A DNA stretch of 37,052 nt. It comes from Hydrocarboniphaga sp. GTDB taxonomy: Bacteria > Pseudomonadota > Gammaproteobacteria > Nevskiales > Nevskiaceae. Numbering within the stretch: the first letter of the stretch is position 1; every line of letters begins with the position of its first letter. The notes under the pieces are model-generated. The model saw only the letters and a program-made list of their open reading frames with translations, did no database searches and was not told the origin of the DNA. This document shows, piece by piece, positions 30,219-37,052 of the stretch. Location of the stretch: assembly GCF_028291725.1 (NCBI RefSeq), contig NZ_JAQGNT010000113.1, positions 1 to 37,052 of the forward strand, read 5' to 3'. The translations under genes and the position numbers were made by a program.

Positions 30219-32735
30219 TCATTTCCCCCAGCGATAGCTGAGATTGAGGCCGATGATCCGCGGCTCCGAATAGATCGCGGAGTCGAAGTAGGTGAGATGC
30301 CACTGGTTGCTGTTGGAGATGCGGTATTCCTTGTTGGCCAGATTCGTCCCGTAGAGCTGCAGGTCGAATTGCGAATTCAGGATCCGGCTCCAGCTCAGGC
30401 TCGCGTTGAACAGGCCGGCGGCCGGCAGGCGCGCACCCGGCTCGTCGCCCGGCAACGTGGTCTGCGCGGTGTAGTGCGAATCGGTCCAGGCATAGGTCAG
30501 CGAGGTCTCGACATCGCCGTATTCGGCGTCGATCGGCAACTGGTAGCGGCCGGACAGGCTGAACTGATGGCGCGGGGCATCGTAGGGAATGCAGCTCAGC
30601 TCCAGCACGTCGCCGCTTTGCCGCTGCTGCCCGCTGCAGTCCAGCTGCTGCGTGGCGCCGGCATAAAGCAGATCGAACTTCTGGTACACGCCGCGGGTGT
30701 AGCCGTAGCTGCCCAGCACCGTGAAGCCGTGGAATGGCTGGAGGGTGGCGTCCAGCTCGAAGCCCGCGACCCAGGCCTTGCCGACGTTGAAAATCGCCTC
30801 GCCGAGCTGAGGCACGGGACTCACCGAGTTCGGCGGCACATAGGCGTCGGAGCCCGCTTTCTGCAGGTTCTTGTAGTCGGTGTAGTAGACCGCCGAGTTC
30901 AGGCGCACCGGCATATCGGCGATTTCGAAGTCGGCTTTCTCGCCCACTTCAAAGTTGGTCACGTACTCGGGCTTGTACGTGTAGTGGTCGGGGTTGACCA
31001 CCACCACGGAGATGCCGCCGGTCTTGTAGCCGCGACTGATCTTGCCGTACACCAGCGTCGCGCCGATCTTGTCGTCGAGGCCGACGGTATAGGTCAGCGC
31101 CGAACCTTCGGTCCCGGCCTCATGCGACGCGTCTACCAGGGGCAGCGCGCCCATCACCGTCTGGCGGATGCCTGCGGTACCGGCCGTGTGATCCCAGGTG
31201 TAGCGAACGCCGGACGTCAGGCTCAGGCCCGACAGCGAATCGGACAGTCTGCCGAGATCGTAAGTCGCCTGGGCAAACGGCGCCGCCGACCATTTTGTCA
31301 CTTCGTACTGTTGCTGCACATCGACGAAGAACAGCGAGGTGCCGACGATCTCGCCTTTCGAATCGGTGTGCTCGTAATAGCCGCCGACGACGTACTTGAG
31401 TGCATCGTCCAAGGCCTTGCCCTGCAGTTGCAGCTCTTCGGTGTAGGTGGTCAGATCGGCTTCGTAGGCATCGTCCGGGTTGATGAAGTCGTTGAACGCC
31501 GCGCGCGAGCCGTCGAGGTCCCAGCGATACTGATGTTTGAAGGCCGAATAGCTCGCGATGTTGCGCACTGTCAGTTCATCGCTGAGCTTGTAGCTGAAGT
31601 TGTCGATGACACCGCCGGTGCGCAATTGGTCCGTGGGGTCGGCGCTGAGTTGTACCCGGCGGTTGCCGCGGGCTTGCTGGTCGTCGAGGATGTCCTGCCC
31701 GCAGTTGGTCGAAGGGCCGAACAGGTTCACGGTGAGGCAGCCGAGATTCAGAACCTGCGTCAGATCCAGGCCAGGAATCTGCGCCAGCGCACCGAGCCCG
31801 ACCGTCGCCGGAATGGCCTGGTTGATTCCCTGGCGATTGACCTCCTTGATCACCGTCGCCGTGCCGTTGTCGCTGCTGTCGGTGTAGTAGCCCATCAGGT
31901 AGTTGTCGATGCGCTCGGTCGCGCGCCATGTCAGGCCGGCACGCCCCGTCCAGTGGTGCTTGCTGTCGTAGTCCTTGCCGGTGTCCACGTCCTTGGTAAA
32001 GCCGCCTCTCTCCAGAAACTGGGCCGCCACGCGCGCCAGCAGCGTCTGGTCGATGATCGGCACATTGAGCATGCCCTCGTAGCTCTGGCCCGAGTAGCTG
32101 CTGGCCCCCGTCTTCAGCGAAGCCGAGAATTCCTCTTCCGGCTTGTGCGGTTCCAGCAGCATCGCGCCGCCCGTGGTGTTGCGGCCGAACAGCGTGCCCT
32201 GCGATCCCTTGAGGATCTGCACGCTGGAGAGATCCAGGAATTTACCCGGCCCGCCCTGGTTGTTGGCCACCGGGTCCGATGGCAGCGGGACTTCCGCCAT
32301 GTAGATCACCACGCCCGGGCTGGCGCCGTATTGCGCACCCTGACCGCGTATCGTCGGCGACTCGGTGTTGCGCATCTGGCTGCTGGAACTGATCACCAGC
32401 GAGGGCACGCGGCCCTGCAGGTCCTGCGGCGTGTTGATCTGCTCGCGCTGCAGGTCATTGGCGCTCATCACGGCCACGGCCACCGGTACGTCCTGCTGGT
32501 TCTCGGCCGTGCGCCGCGCGGTAACGAGGACTTCTTCTATGCCGGCGCTCGGCGCCTGGCGTTTCGGCTGCGGCTCCGGCGCCGGCGTTGCGCCGTCCAC
32601 CGGAATCACCTCGTAAGACGGCTCGACCGGCTCGCTGCCGGACGACTGTGCGGCCGCGAGTGGCGGCAGCAGAGCCGGGCACAGCCATAGCGCCGCGGCG
32701 CTGCGGCGCAGCGCCTGTTTCTTGTCAGCCTTCAT
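30219..32735 (-). CDS. TonB-dependent outer-membrane receptor 2
   Basis: The 838-residue receptor has a signal sequence (about 1-29, ending LAAAQ), a Pro-rich spacer (about 30-62), the TonB box region EEVLVTARR (67-75), and a plug with LKGSQGTLFGRNTTGGAMLL. The barrel ends GLNLSYRWGK, with aromatic residues near the terminus as usual. It resembles receptor 1 in the plug but is clearly a separate gene. A GGAGG precedes the ATG. It is the first gene of a five-gene minus-strand unit that continues into four inner-membrane proteins, and an AraC gene lies 140 bp upstream on the same strand. The ligand is unknown; the neighbourhood does not suggest a siderophore. Confidence 0.9.
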   Translation of the reverse strand: MKADKKQALRRSAAALWLCPALLPPLAAAQSSGSEPVEPSYEVIPVDGATPAPEPQPKRQAPSAGIEEVLVTARRTAENQQDVPVAVAVMSANDLQREQINTPQDLQGRVPSLVISSSSQMRNTESPTIRGQGAQYGASPGVVIYMAEVPLPSDPVANNQGGPGKFLDLSSVQILKGSQGTLFGRNTTGGAMLLEPHKPEEEFSASLKTGASSYSGQSYEGMLNVPIIDQTLLARVAAQFLERGGFTKDVDTGKDYDSKHHWTGRAGLTWRATERIDNYLMGYYTDSSDNGTATVIKEVNRQGINQAIPATVGLGALAQIPGLDLTQVLNLGCLTVNLFGPSTNCGQDILDDQQARGNRRVQLSADPTDQLRTGGVIDNFSYKLSDELTVRNIASYSAFKHQYRWDLDGSRAAFNDFINPDDAYEADLTTYTEELQLQGKALDDALKYVVGGYYEHTDSKGEIVGTSLFFVDVQQQYEVTKWSAAPFAQATYDLGRLSDSLSGLSLTSGVRYTWDHTAGTAGIRQTVMGALPLVDASHEAGTEGSALTYTVGLDDKIGATLVYGKISRGYKTGGISVVVVNPDHYTYKPEYVTNFEVGEKADFEIADMPVRLNSAVYYTDYKNLQKAGSDAYVPPNSVSPVPQLGEAIFNVGKAWVAGFELDATLQPFHGFTVLGSYGYTRGVYQKFDLLYAGATQQLDCSGQQRQSGDVLELSCIPYDAPRHQFSLSGRYQLPIDAEYGDVETSLTYAWTDSHYTAQTTLPGDEPGARLPAAGLFNASLSWSRILNSQFDLQLYGTNLANKEYRISNSNQWHLTYFDSAIYSEPRIIGLNLSYRWGK

Positions 32736-32875
32736 TGCCGTCCTCCGTCCACGAAAGCGCCGATCTGTGCCGGTTTTCGTATCGCATCCACACGGTATTC
32801 AGCCGGGCTGCCGGGGTCTAGGCTGAGTTGTGGCCCGTACGTTGAAATCGGGCCATTGAGAGCGGCCGCGACGGA

Positions 32876-33784
32876 CTAACGGATCGGGATCGCCCGATTG
32901 CCGAGTACCGCGGCCGCGGACATCCGGCGCGTCGACAAGGAATGCCGGTACTGCCCCGGTGTGATGCCCGCCGCGCGGCGGAACGCGGAGCAGAAATTCG
33001 ACGAGGATGAAAAACCCAGCGTCGTGGCGATCGAAGCGACGCTTTCGTCGGCGGCGAGCAGCCGCATCGCATGCGTGATCTGGCGGCCGGCAACGTACGC
33101 CCCGACGGAGCAGCCGCGGGCCGCGCGGAAGCTCCGGGTCAGCTGCCGCACCGAGATGCCGCACAGCTGCGCCAGCTCGAGCAGGCTGGGGCTCTCGCGC
33201 ACTTCCGCCAGCCGCTCCTCGATGCGTCGCAGCTGCCAGGGAGCCAGGCTGCCCTGGATAGGGCGCTCGGGCAGCGCCGCGCCATAGCGCAGCAGATCCA
33301 CGCCCATCTGAGCGGCAATCGACTCCACCAGAATCTGGCTCGCAAAACCGGGGTTCTGCACTTCGTCGGCGAGGCGCAGCATCAGATAGCGCACGTTGGC
33401 ATCACGAATATCGAGGCCGATCAGCAGGAACCGATCGGTAATATCCGGCAGCCGATCGAACAGCGCCAGAACCGGCGGCACTTCCAGCAGGCAGATCACC
33501 GAGGACAGAGTCCGGTCCTCATCGCTGCGGGCGGCCATGTCGATGGTCGGCGGCAGCACGAACAATTCCCCGATGCGTTCGAAATGGCCGGGGTTCCAGC
33601 GGTCGACGAAACAGGCCTGTGCGCTGCGATGTCTTGAATTGAGACAGAGTTCGACCCGAATCTTGTCTTCCACGCGCAGCACGCTCGCGGGAGGCTCGAG
33701 GAAGTGGTAGCGCACGCGTTGAACGAGCGCGCTCGGCGCGCTCAATTCGGCCTCGACTTCCAGCGCTGCGCGTGCGGGCTGCAT
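32876..33784 (-). CDS. AraC-family transcription regulator
   Basis: The 302-residue protein ends with a double helix-turn-helix of the AraC/XylS type: LLELAQLCGISVRQLTRSFR (201-220) and SVASIATTLGFSSSSNFCSA (248-267), then FRRAAGITPGQYR. The N-terminal ~190 residues form a ligand-binding or dimer domain that looks all-beta then alpha. It is on the same strand and directly upstream of TonB receptor 2, so it is the likely local activator of the receptor and membrane cluster. The ATG at 33784 has no strong ribosome site. Confidence 0.85.
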   Translation of the reverse strand: MQPARAALEVEAELSAPSALVQRVRYHFLEPPASVLRVEDKIRVELCLNSRHRSAQACFVDRWNPGHFERIGELFVLPPTIDMAARSDEDRTLSSVICLLEVPPVLALFDRLPDITDRFLLIGLDIRDANVRYLMLRLADEVQNPGFASQILVESIAAQMGVDLLRYGAALPERPIQGSLAPWQLRRIEERLAEVRESPSLLELAQLCGISVRQLTRSFRAARGCSVGAYVAGRQITHAMRLLAADESVASIATTLGFSSSSNFCSAFRRAAGITPGQYRHSLSTRRMSAAAVLGNRAIPIR

Positions 33785-33897
33785 CTTGTCTAGTGCCTGA
33801 CGGTGCCTGCTTTTAGACTCCTCGACGCGGGCATTACATCATGCTTCCCGGTGTTCCGCAGGGCCTCATTTCATAACGATGCCGACGCACCAGTCCC

Positions 33898-34090
33898 TAC
33901 TCCCGCTTGCGGGAGAAGCTGCCCCGAAGGGGCGGATAAAAGACTTGGAATCCGCGCGAACTTCCCCTTCATCCCCTCTCCATGAACCTTGCGCAGACCG
34001 TAGGGCGGGTCGTGACCCGTCAGCAGGCTCGCGAGGAACACGGGGCCACCCAGGAACCTCTCCCTCCCGCACGCGGGGGAGGGGACTTCC
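33898..34090. repeat. Dispersed repeat copy 3, with G+C palindromes
   Basis: TCCCGCTTGCGGGAGA at 33901-33916 is a small hairpin, followed by GCCCCGAAGGGGC (33921-33933) and then AGACTTGGAATCCGCGCGAA (33941-33960), which is identical to the flank of copy 2 at 25517. CATCCCCTCTCC follows, then a second hairpin-like stretch with CCCGCACGCGGGGGAGGGGA at 34067-34086. The repeat fills the gap between the AraC gene and the next gene; no coding capacity is visible in 33785-34351 apart from these repeats and the hairpins listed separately. Confidence 0.6.
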
Positions 34091-34204
34091 TGACGCCGGG
34101 CCAGTGTTAAGCCTGGCGCGTCAGGCCTGAACACTGGAGCGTGCCCCGTTCAGGCTCACGCTCGACTCTCCGATACTGGACATCGACACTTCGACTCTCA
34201 ACCA

Positions 34205-34221
34205 CCACCCAAAATGGGTGG
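34205..34221. other. Small hairpin in intergenic array
   Basis: CCACCCAAAATGGGTGG is a perfect 6-bp stem with a 5-nt AT loop. It lies downstream, on the minus strand, of the strong terminator at 34254-34293 and may be a back-up terminator. The surrounding 34140-34200 bases repeat words such as GAGAGTCGA and GTCGATG on the minus strand. Confidence 0.35.
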
Positions 34222-34253
34222 CTGGTCAGCCTCGGACACTGAACCGCGACCCA

Positions 34254-34293
34254 AAAAGACTCACCCGCCAGTCTCGAAGTCTGGCGGGTGAGT
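34254..34293 (-). terminator. Intrinsic terminator of the 114-residue protein gene
   Basis: ACTCACCCGCCAG (34259-34271) and CTGGCGGGTGAGT (34281-34293) form a perfect 13-bp stem with a 9-nt loop. On the minus strand the stem is followed directly by CTTTTT. This is the clearest Rho-independent terminator of the window and lies about 60 bp after the stop of the gene at 34352-34696. Confidence 0.75.
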
Positions 34294-34351
34294 ATCGAAC
34301 CCTCGACCGTGACATCGCGGCGAGCCAGGCGTTTGGAATCGGTAGCAAGCT

Positions 34352-34696
34352 TTAGCTGCCCGAACCTTCCGGCGGCGGCGACCGGACTTTCTTCTTGCGC
34401 TGGAACCGCACCGAAATCTCCGCCAGCAGATCGTCCAGACCCTCGCCCTTGCCGTTGATCTGCAACTGCCGGTAGCCACGCGTCGCCGCCCACATCACGT
34501 CGCTGCCCAGCGCCGTCTCGGAATCGGTCGCCTTGCGCATCAGCACACCCAGGGGGCTGAAGCGCGGCCGCAGCGCTTCCAGATGTGTCAGATCGTTTTG
34601 CGCCTCGTTCACGTCCAGGCTCGCCGGAATCATCGACGGGTTCTGCACCATCAGCGACAGCGTCTGACGGCAGAACGATTCGGATTTGGGGCCCAT
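34352..34696 (-). CDS. Conserved small protein of unknown function
   Basis: The 114-residue soluble protein begins MGPKSESFCRQTLSLMVQNP and has two predicted helical parts with LDVNEAQNDL (about 27-36) and SETALGSDVMWAATRGY (about 61-77). It ends with a basic tail and Pro-rich residues (RKKKVRSPPP). Proteins of this kind are widespread in Gammaproteobacteria as unnamed hypotheticals, as I recall them; no function is known to me. I chose ATG 34696 because the family start pattern (MGxKSESF) is there; the frame is open to 34906 but runs across the higBA start region. A perfect intrinsic terminator follows downstream. The ribosome site is weak. Confidence 0.7.
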   Translation of the reverse strand: MGPKSESFCRQTLSLMVQNPSMIPASLDVNEAQNDLTHLEALRPRFSPLGVLMRKATDSETALGSDVMWAATRGYRQLQINGKGEGLDDLLAEISVRFQRKKKVRSPPPEGSGS

Positions 34697-34805
34697 CTTG
34701 TTCGGAGGCCCTGATGGCCACCTGGAAATGCTCCGGCGAGGGTCCGGTATCAGCCCTGAGCTGTCATGCAAGTTGGACGCCGCCGGGTCGGCAATCAATC
34801 GGCGC

Positions 34806-34834
34806 TTGCTCCCGTGGCGGGAGCGGTTTAGCAT
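34806..34834 (+). promoter_or_regulatory. higBA promoter with internal palindromic operator
   Basis: TTGCTC (34806-34811) and TAGCAT (34829-34834) lie 17 nt apart. Between and overlapping them GCTCCCG-TGG-CGGGAGC (34808-34824) is a perfect 7-bp inverted repeat, the expected position for an antitoxin operator that blocks RNA polymerase. The toxin's ATG follows 5 nt after the -10 box without a Shine-Dalgarno site. Confidence 0.6.
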
Positions 34835-34839
34835 GGCAC

Positions 34840-35133
34840 ATGCGAGTGATTGCGCTGAGCAAGCTGCGTGACTACTGGGCGAAACACGCTCAGGCCGAAA
34901 CTCCACTGCGGTCCTGGTATGCAGAAGCCAGTCGGGCGGGGTGGAAAAGTCCAGCAGAGATCAAGCTGGCCCACCGCAATGCCAGCTTCCTGGCCAACAA
35001 CCGCGTGGTGTTCAATATCAAGGGCAACGACTACCGACTCGTGGTTGCCGTCCACTACAACCGGGGAATGATGTTCATCCGATTCGTGGGCACTCATGCC
35101 GAGTACGACCGGATCGACGCCGAGGAAATTTGA
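34840..35133 (+). CDS. higB: HigB-family mRNA interferase toxin
   Basis: The 97-residue protein matches the HigB (RelE-like) toxins of type II systems. It has MRVIALSKLRDYW at the start, then KLAHRNASFLANNRVVFNIK (about 43-62) and LVVAVHYNRGMMFIRFVGTH (about 67-86) with the conserved C-terminal AEYDRID. RelE-fold toxins cut mRNA on the ribosome. It lies 8 bp upstream of higA, with toxin before antitoxin as usual for the hig order. Translation probably starts at ATG 34840, very near the transcription start. Confidence 0.9.
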   Translation: MRVIALSKLRDYWAKHAQAETPLRSWYAEASRAGWKSPAEIKLAHRNASFLANNRVVFNIKGNDYRLVVAVHYNRGMMFIRFVGTHAEYDRIDAEEI

Positions 35134-35141
35134 GGTGTGAC

Positions 35142-35516
35142 ATGGAGCTGAAACCGATCAAGACCAAACGCGATTATCAGGCCGCGCTCAAGCAGGCCGA
35201 GGCACTCTGGAACGCGCCCGAACATAGCGCGGAAGCGGACCGTCTCGATGTACTGACCCTGCTGATCGCCGACTACGAATCCAGGCACTATCCGATACCA
35301 GACCCCGATCCGGTGGATTTTCTGAACTACGTGATGGAGCAGCGTGAACTGAGGCGCAAGGACCTGGAACCCTACATCGGCTCGCGGGCTCGCGTGGCGG
35401 AAATCCTGAACCGCATCCGTCCACTGACATTGGAAATGATCCGGCGATTGTCTGAGGGGCTGGGATTGCCGGCGGACATTCTGGTGCAGCGTTACCAAGT
35501 GCAGAATGCCGCGTAG
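35142..35516 (+). CDS. higA: HigA-family antitoxin
   Basis: The 124-residue antitoxin has an N-terminal helical part that would cover the toxin (about 1-60) and a C-terminal XRE-type helix-turn-helix (about 68-115, RRKDLEPYIGSRARVAEILN then PLTLEMIRRLSEGLGLP). It neutralises HigB and, with it, represses the promoter at 34806-34834. A GAGGTG site precedes ATG 35142, 8 bp after the toxin stop. Length and order match the family. Confidence 0.9.
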   Translation: MELKPIKTKRDYQAALKQAEALWNAPEHSAEADRLDVLTLLIADYESRHYPIPDPDPVDFLNYVMEQRELRRKDLEPYIGSRARVAEILNRIRPLTLEMIRRLSEGLGLPADILVQRYQVQNAA

Positions 35517-35705
35517 GCAGATTGCGGTGACGCTGTAGAAGCAGCTTCTATTCTGATGGACGCCGAAGCGGTCGCGAAGCTGGTTCCAGTGGACGCTTCG
35601 GTTCGTCGGCATCCTGCGCCGCGGCCCCAGCTGAATCGATCGCCGGCGATCGGATAGGCTTGAAGTCCCCTGACGCCGAAGGGTTCTGTCAAAACCTCTC
35701 AACCC

Positions 35706-36863
35706 GTGAGCATTCTCTTTTGGCGAGGTCGCACTACCAAGAAGCGCTTTCAGGAGCGCTTTGCCGAGTTTGTGCGGGCGGAGTTCCCGCGCGCGGAAGT
35801 GCGTCCCGGAGCAGAGCTGGAGGTCGTCGTGACCGGTTTGCGCGGCTCGGATTCGCACACGATCTGGCTGGGGCGTGCATACCAGGAATTCGAAAAGAAT
35901 CCCGAAAACGTCGAAGAGATTCTGCGGCGCTGGCTCGGTCCGCTCGAGGACTCGGATCGCGACGCTCGCGAGAAGGCCGACTTGGCCGACCTCGTGCCCA
36001 TGATCAAGGACATCGCCTGGATCGAGCAGCAACGCAGGTTTGCCGAGTCCAATGATGCCGTGATGGACACCTGGACGGCGCCCTACAACTCCGAACTGGT
36101 GATGCTCTATGCGGATTTTCGTTCGGGAATCTGCTTTCTTACCAAAAGCGATGTCGACGCTCTGGGCAAGAGTGCGGAAGACCTGCATCAGATCGCGCTG
36201 GAGAATCTGCGGCAGCGAACACCAGAACGCTCCGTCATAGGTGAGAACGGACGCTACCTGATTGGCGCCGGAGGAAACTTTGAAGCGACCTTGCTGCTGG
36301 ACGATCAGCTATGGCTCGACACCCGTCTCAAAGTGCGCGGAATGCCGATCGTCGGTGTCCCGGATCGCGATAGCCTGGTGGTCACCGGCAGCGATGACCC
36401 GAGCGGGGTTCTCGAACTCGCGGCGATGACGGCACGCCTGCATCGAACCGAGCGCTACGCGATTTCCGACAAACTCTTCATAAGGAGGGGCAATCGGTTC
36501 GATCTCCTCGACCCCGATCCCGTTGATGAAAGCCACCCCATTCCCAACCTTGACGTCATCGACGTGCATGCACGGAAGAAGGGTAGAGGCTCGACGCTCG
36601 TGATCATAATTGCCTCGCCCCTTCGGTCCGACGCACGATCGATCTACAGGCTGTTCAAGAAGCTCGACGGCTACGTTCAGTACATATCGTCAGCCGCCTA
36701 CGCGGAAGAGTGCGGAAGCCCAGATCCAGCTACAACGACGATCGAAGTCCACATTCACACCGAGTCCGATCGACGGATATCGAACATGATCACCTCGTTG
36801 CGCGGCTGGGTAGAGAACGCGAAAGCGTCGCTAGCCGTGACGATCCTGAGCAAACGCACATAG
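35706..36863 (+). CDS. DUF1444-like protein with extra C-terminal domain
   Basis: The 385-residue protein begins with GTG 35706. The N-terminal ~270 residues look like DUF1444 (YtpQ): an RFQERFAEFVRAEFPRAEV start, LADLVPMIKDIAWIEQQRRF (about 93-112), VMLYADFRSGICFLTKSDVD (about 132-151), and mixed beta-strand segments up to about 260. The last ~100 residues (from IDVHARKKGRGSTLVIIIAS, about 284) form a separate small domain, with FKKLDGYVQYISSAAYAEE and a final strand-helix-strand, that resembles a domain often seen alone in small cytoplasmic proteins, perhaps DUF6572-like. The function of either part is not known. It follows higA by 189 bp without a clear shared promoter. Confidence 0.6.
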   Translation: MSILFWRGRTTKKRFQERFAEFVRAEFPRAEVRPGAELEVVVTGLRGSDSHTIWLGRAYQEFEKNPENVEEILRRWLGPLEDSDRDAREKADLADLVPMIKDIAWIEQQRRFAESNDAVMDTWTAPYNSELVMLYADFRSGICFLTKSDVDALGKSAEDLHQIALENLRQRTPERSVIGENGRYLIGAGGNFEATLLLDDQLWLDTRLKVRGMPIVGVPDRDSLVVTGSDDPSGVLELAAMTARLHRTERYAISDKLFIRRGNRFDLLDPDPVDESHPIPNLDVIDVHARKKGRGSTLVIIIASPLRSDARSIYRLFKKLDGYVQYISSAAYAEECGSPDPATTTIEVHIHTESDRRISNMITSLRGWVENAKASLAVTILSKRT

Positions 36864-36927
36864 ACAGGTGAATGAACGACTGCTCTTGGAACCTAACCGG
36901 CGGTCGTCACTGTCCGCGTCCAGCCAA

Positions 36928-37052
36928 TTCTGTTGAAAAACTCGGGGCTGCAATTTGGATACCGATGAAACTCGGAAAAGTGCTCGCGTAGGATTGATTC
37001 TGTGACTTTGATTCAGTGGAGTTGGTCAGAACCGCACTGACGCGAACACCGG
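36928..37052. mobile_element. Possible insertion-sequence end cut by the window edge
   Basis: TTCTGTTGAAAAACTCGG at 36928-36945 is a word typical of the terminal region of some IS1182/IS5-like elements (CGAGTTTTTCAACAGAAT in the other direction). The 100 bp that follow have no gene and are less GC-rich than the surroundings. The element would extend past the window, so neither its transposase nor its other end can be seen. This is suggestive only. Confidence 0.25.

Noticed and set aside
30297-32690. Open frame of 797 codons on the plus strand opposite TonB receptor 2
   Set aside because: It is antisense to a well-supported receptor with signal peptide, TonB box and plug; the composition is His/Arg/Val-rich as expected for the complement of a GC-rich gene.
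34107-34721. 204-codon minus-strand ORF overlapping the 114-residue protein
   Set aside because: Out of frame with the family-like protein and runs through a terminator hairpin.
1-37052. tRNA, rRNA or tmRNA genes
   Set aside because: I saw no T-loop GGTTCGAATCC-like arm with pairing stems and no rRNA-like conserved stretch.

Overview
The window is GC-rich, densely packed chromosomal DNA from a Gram-negative bacterium. Two large TonB-dependent receptors, an OxyR with its Cys pair, a type II homoserine kinase, HigBA, bacteriohemerythrin and many acyl-CoA or short-chain-dehydrogenase type genes point to a free-living, catabolically versatile gammaproteobacterium. My best guess is the Nevskiales/Steroidobacterales/Xanthomonadales neighbourhood, but no rRNA or other marker settles it. 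I see no tRNA, rRNA, CRISPR array or complete insertion sequence.

Layout. 1-4.4 kb: a PaaI-like thioesterase, a frameshifted DUF2335 membrane protein with a small partner ORF, an MFS transporter and homoserine kinase. 4406-4677: a 272-bp non-coding element with perfect 24-bp terminal inverted repeats and two internal hairpins; it supplies the stop codon of the next gene. 4.7-13.1 kb: an island bracketed by two paralogous GntR-type regulators facing outwards. It holds a TonB receptor, an intact SDR and alpha/beta hydrolase pair, and remnants of at least three other catabolic genes (two SDRs, one sugar-phosphate-isomerase-like protein) that have lost internal or terminal blocks. 13.1-16.6 kb: a secreted protein of unknown function and the remains of a GAF-PAS-GGDEF-EAL signalling protein in which the GGDEF half is gone but the EAL half is complete. 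16.8-20.5 kb: SDR, divergent qorB/HxlR regulator with a clear palindromic operator, enoyl-CoA hydratase-like protein, LysE-type exporter. 20.7-25.4 kb: fatty acid desaturase, OxyR, an unknown membrane-anchored protein and a secreted di-heme cytochrome c. 25.6-27.8 kb: bacteriohemerythrin and an ArsR-SRPBCC-GST operon. 27.8-33.8 kb: an AraC regulator, a TonB receptor, two paralogous six-helix membrane proteins, and subunit III-like and IV-like oxidase proteins, all on one strand and mostly overlapping, with no oxidase catalytic subunit. 34.3-36.9 kb: a conserved small protein with a strong terminator, higBA with an operator between -35 and -10, and a DUF1444-type protein with an added C-terminal domain.

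Three themes stand out. First, the 27.8-33.8 kb cassette is the best candidate for an undescribed system: an outer-membrane receptor tied to an inner-membrane assembly that borrows oxidase subunits III and IV. Second, 8.8-16.6 kb shows repeated block deletions inside otherwise recognisable genes, which suggests deletion-driven decay of a degradation island. Third, several regulator or toxin genes start within 5-7 nt of a -10-like box and lack a Shine-Dalgarno sequence, so they are probably leaderless. Names of families are from memory of sequence motifs; no database search was run.
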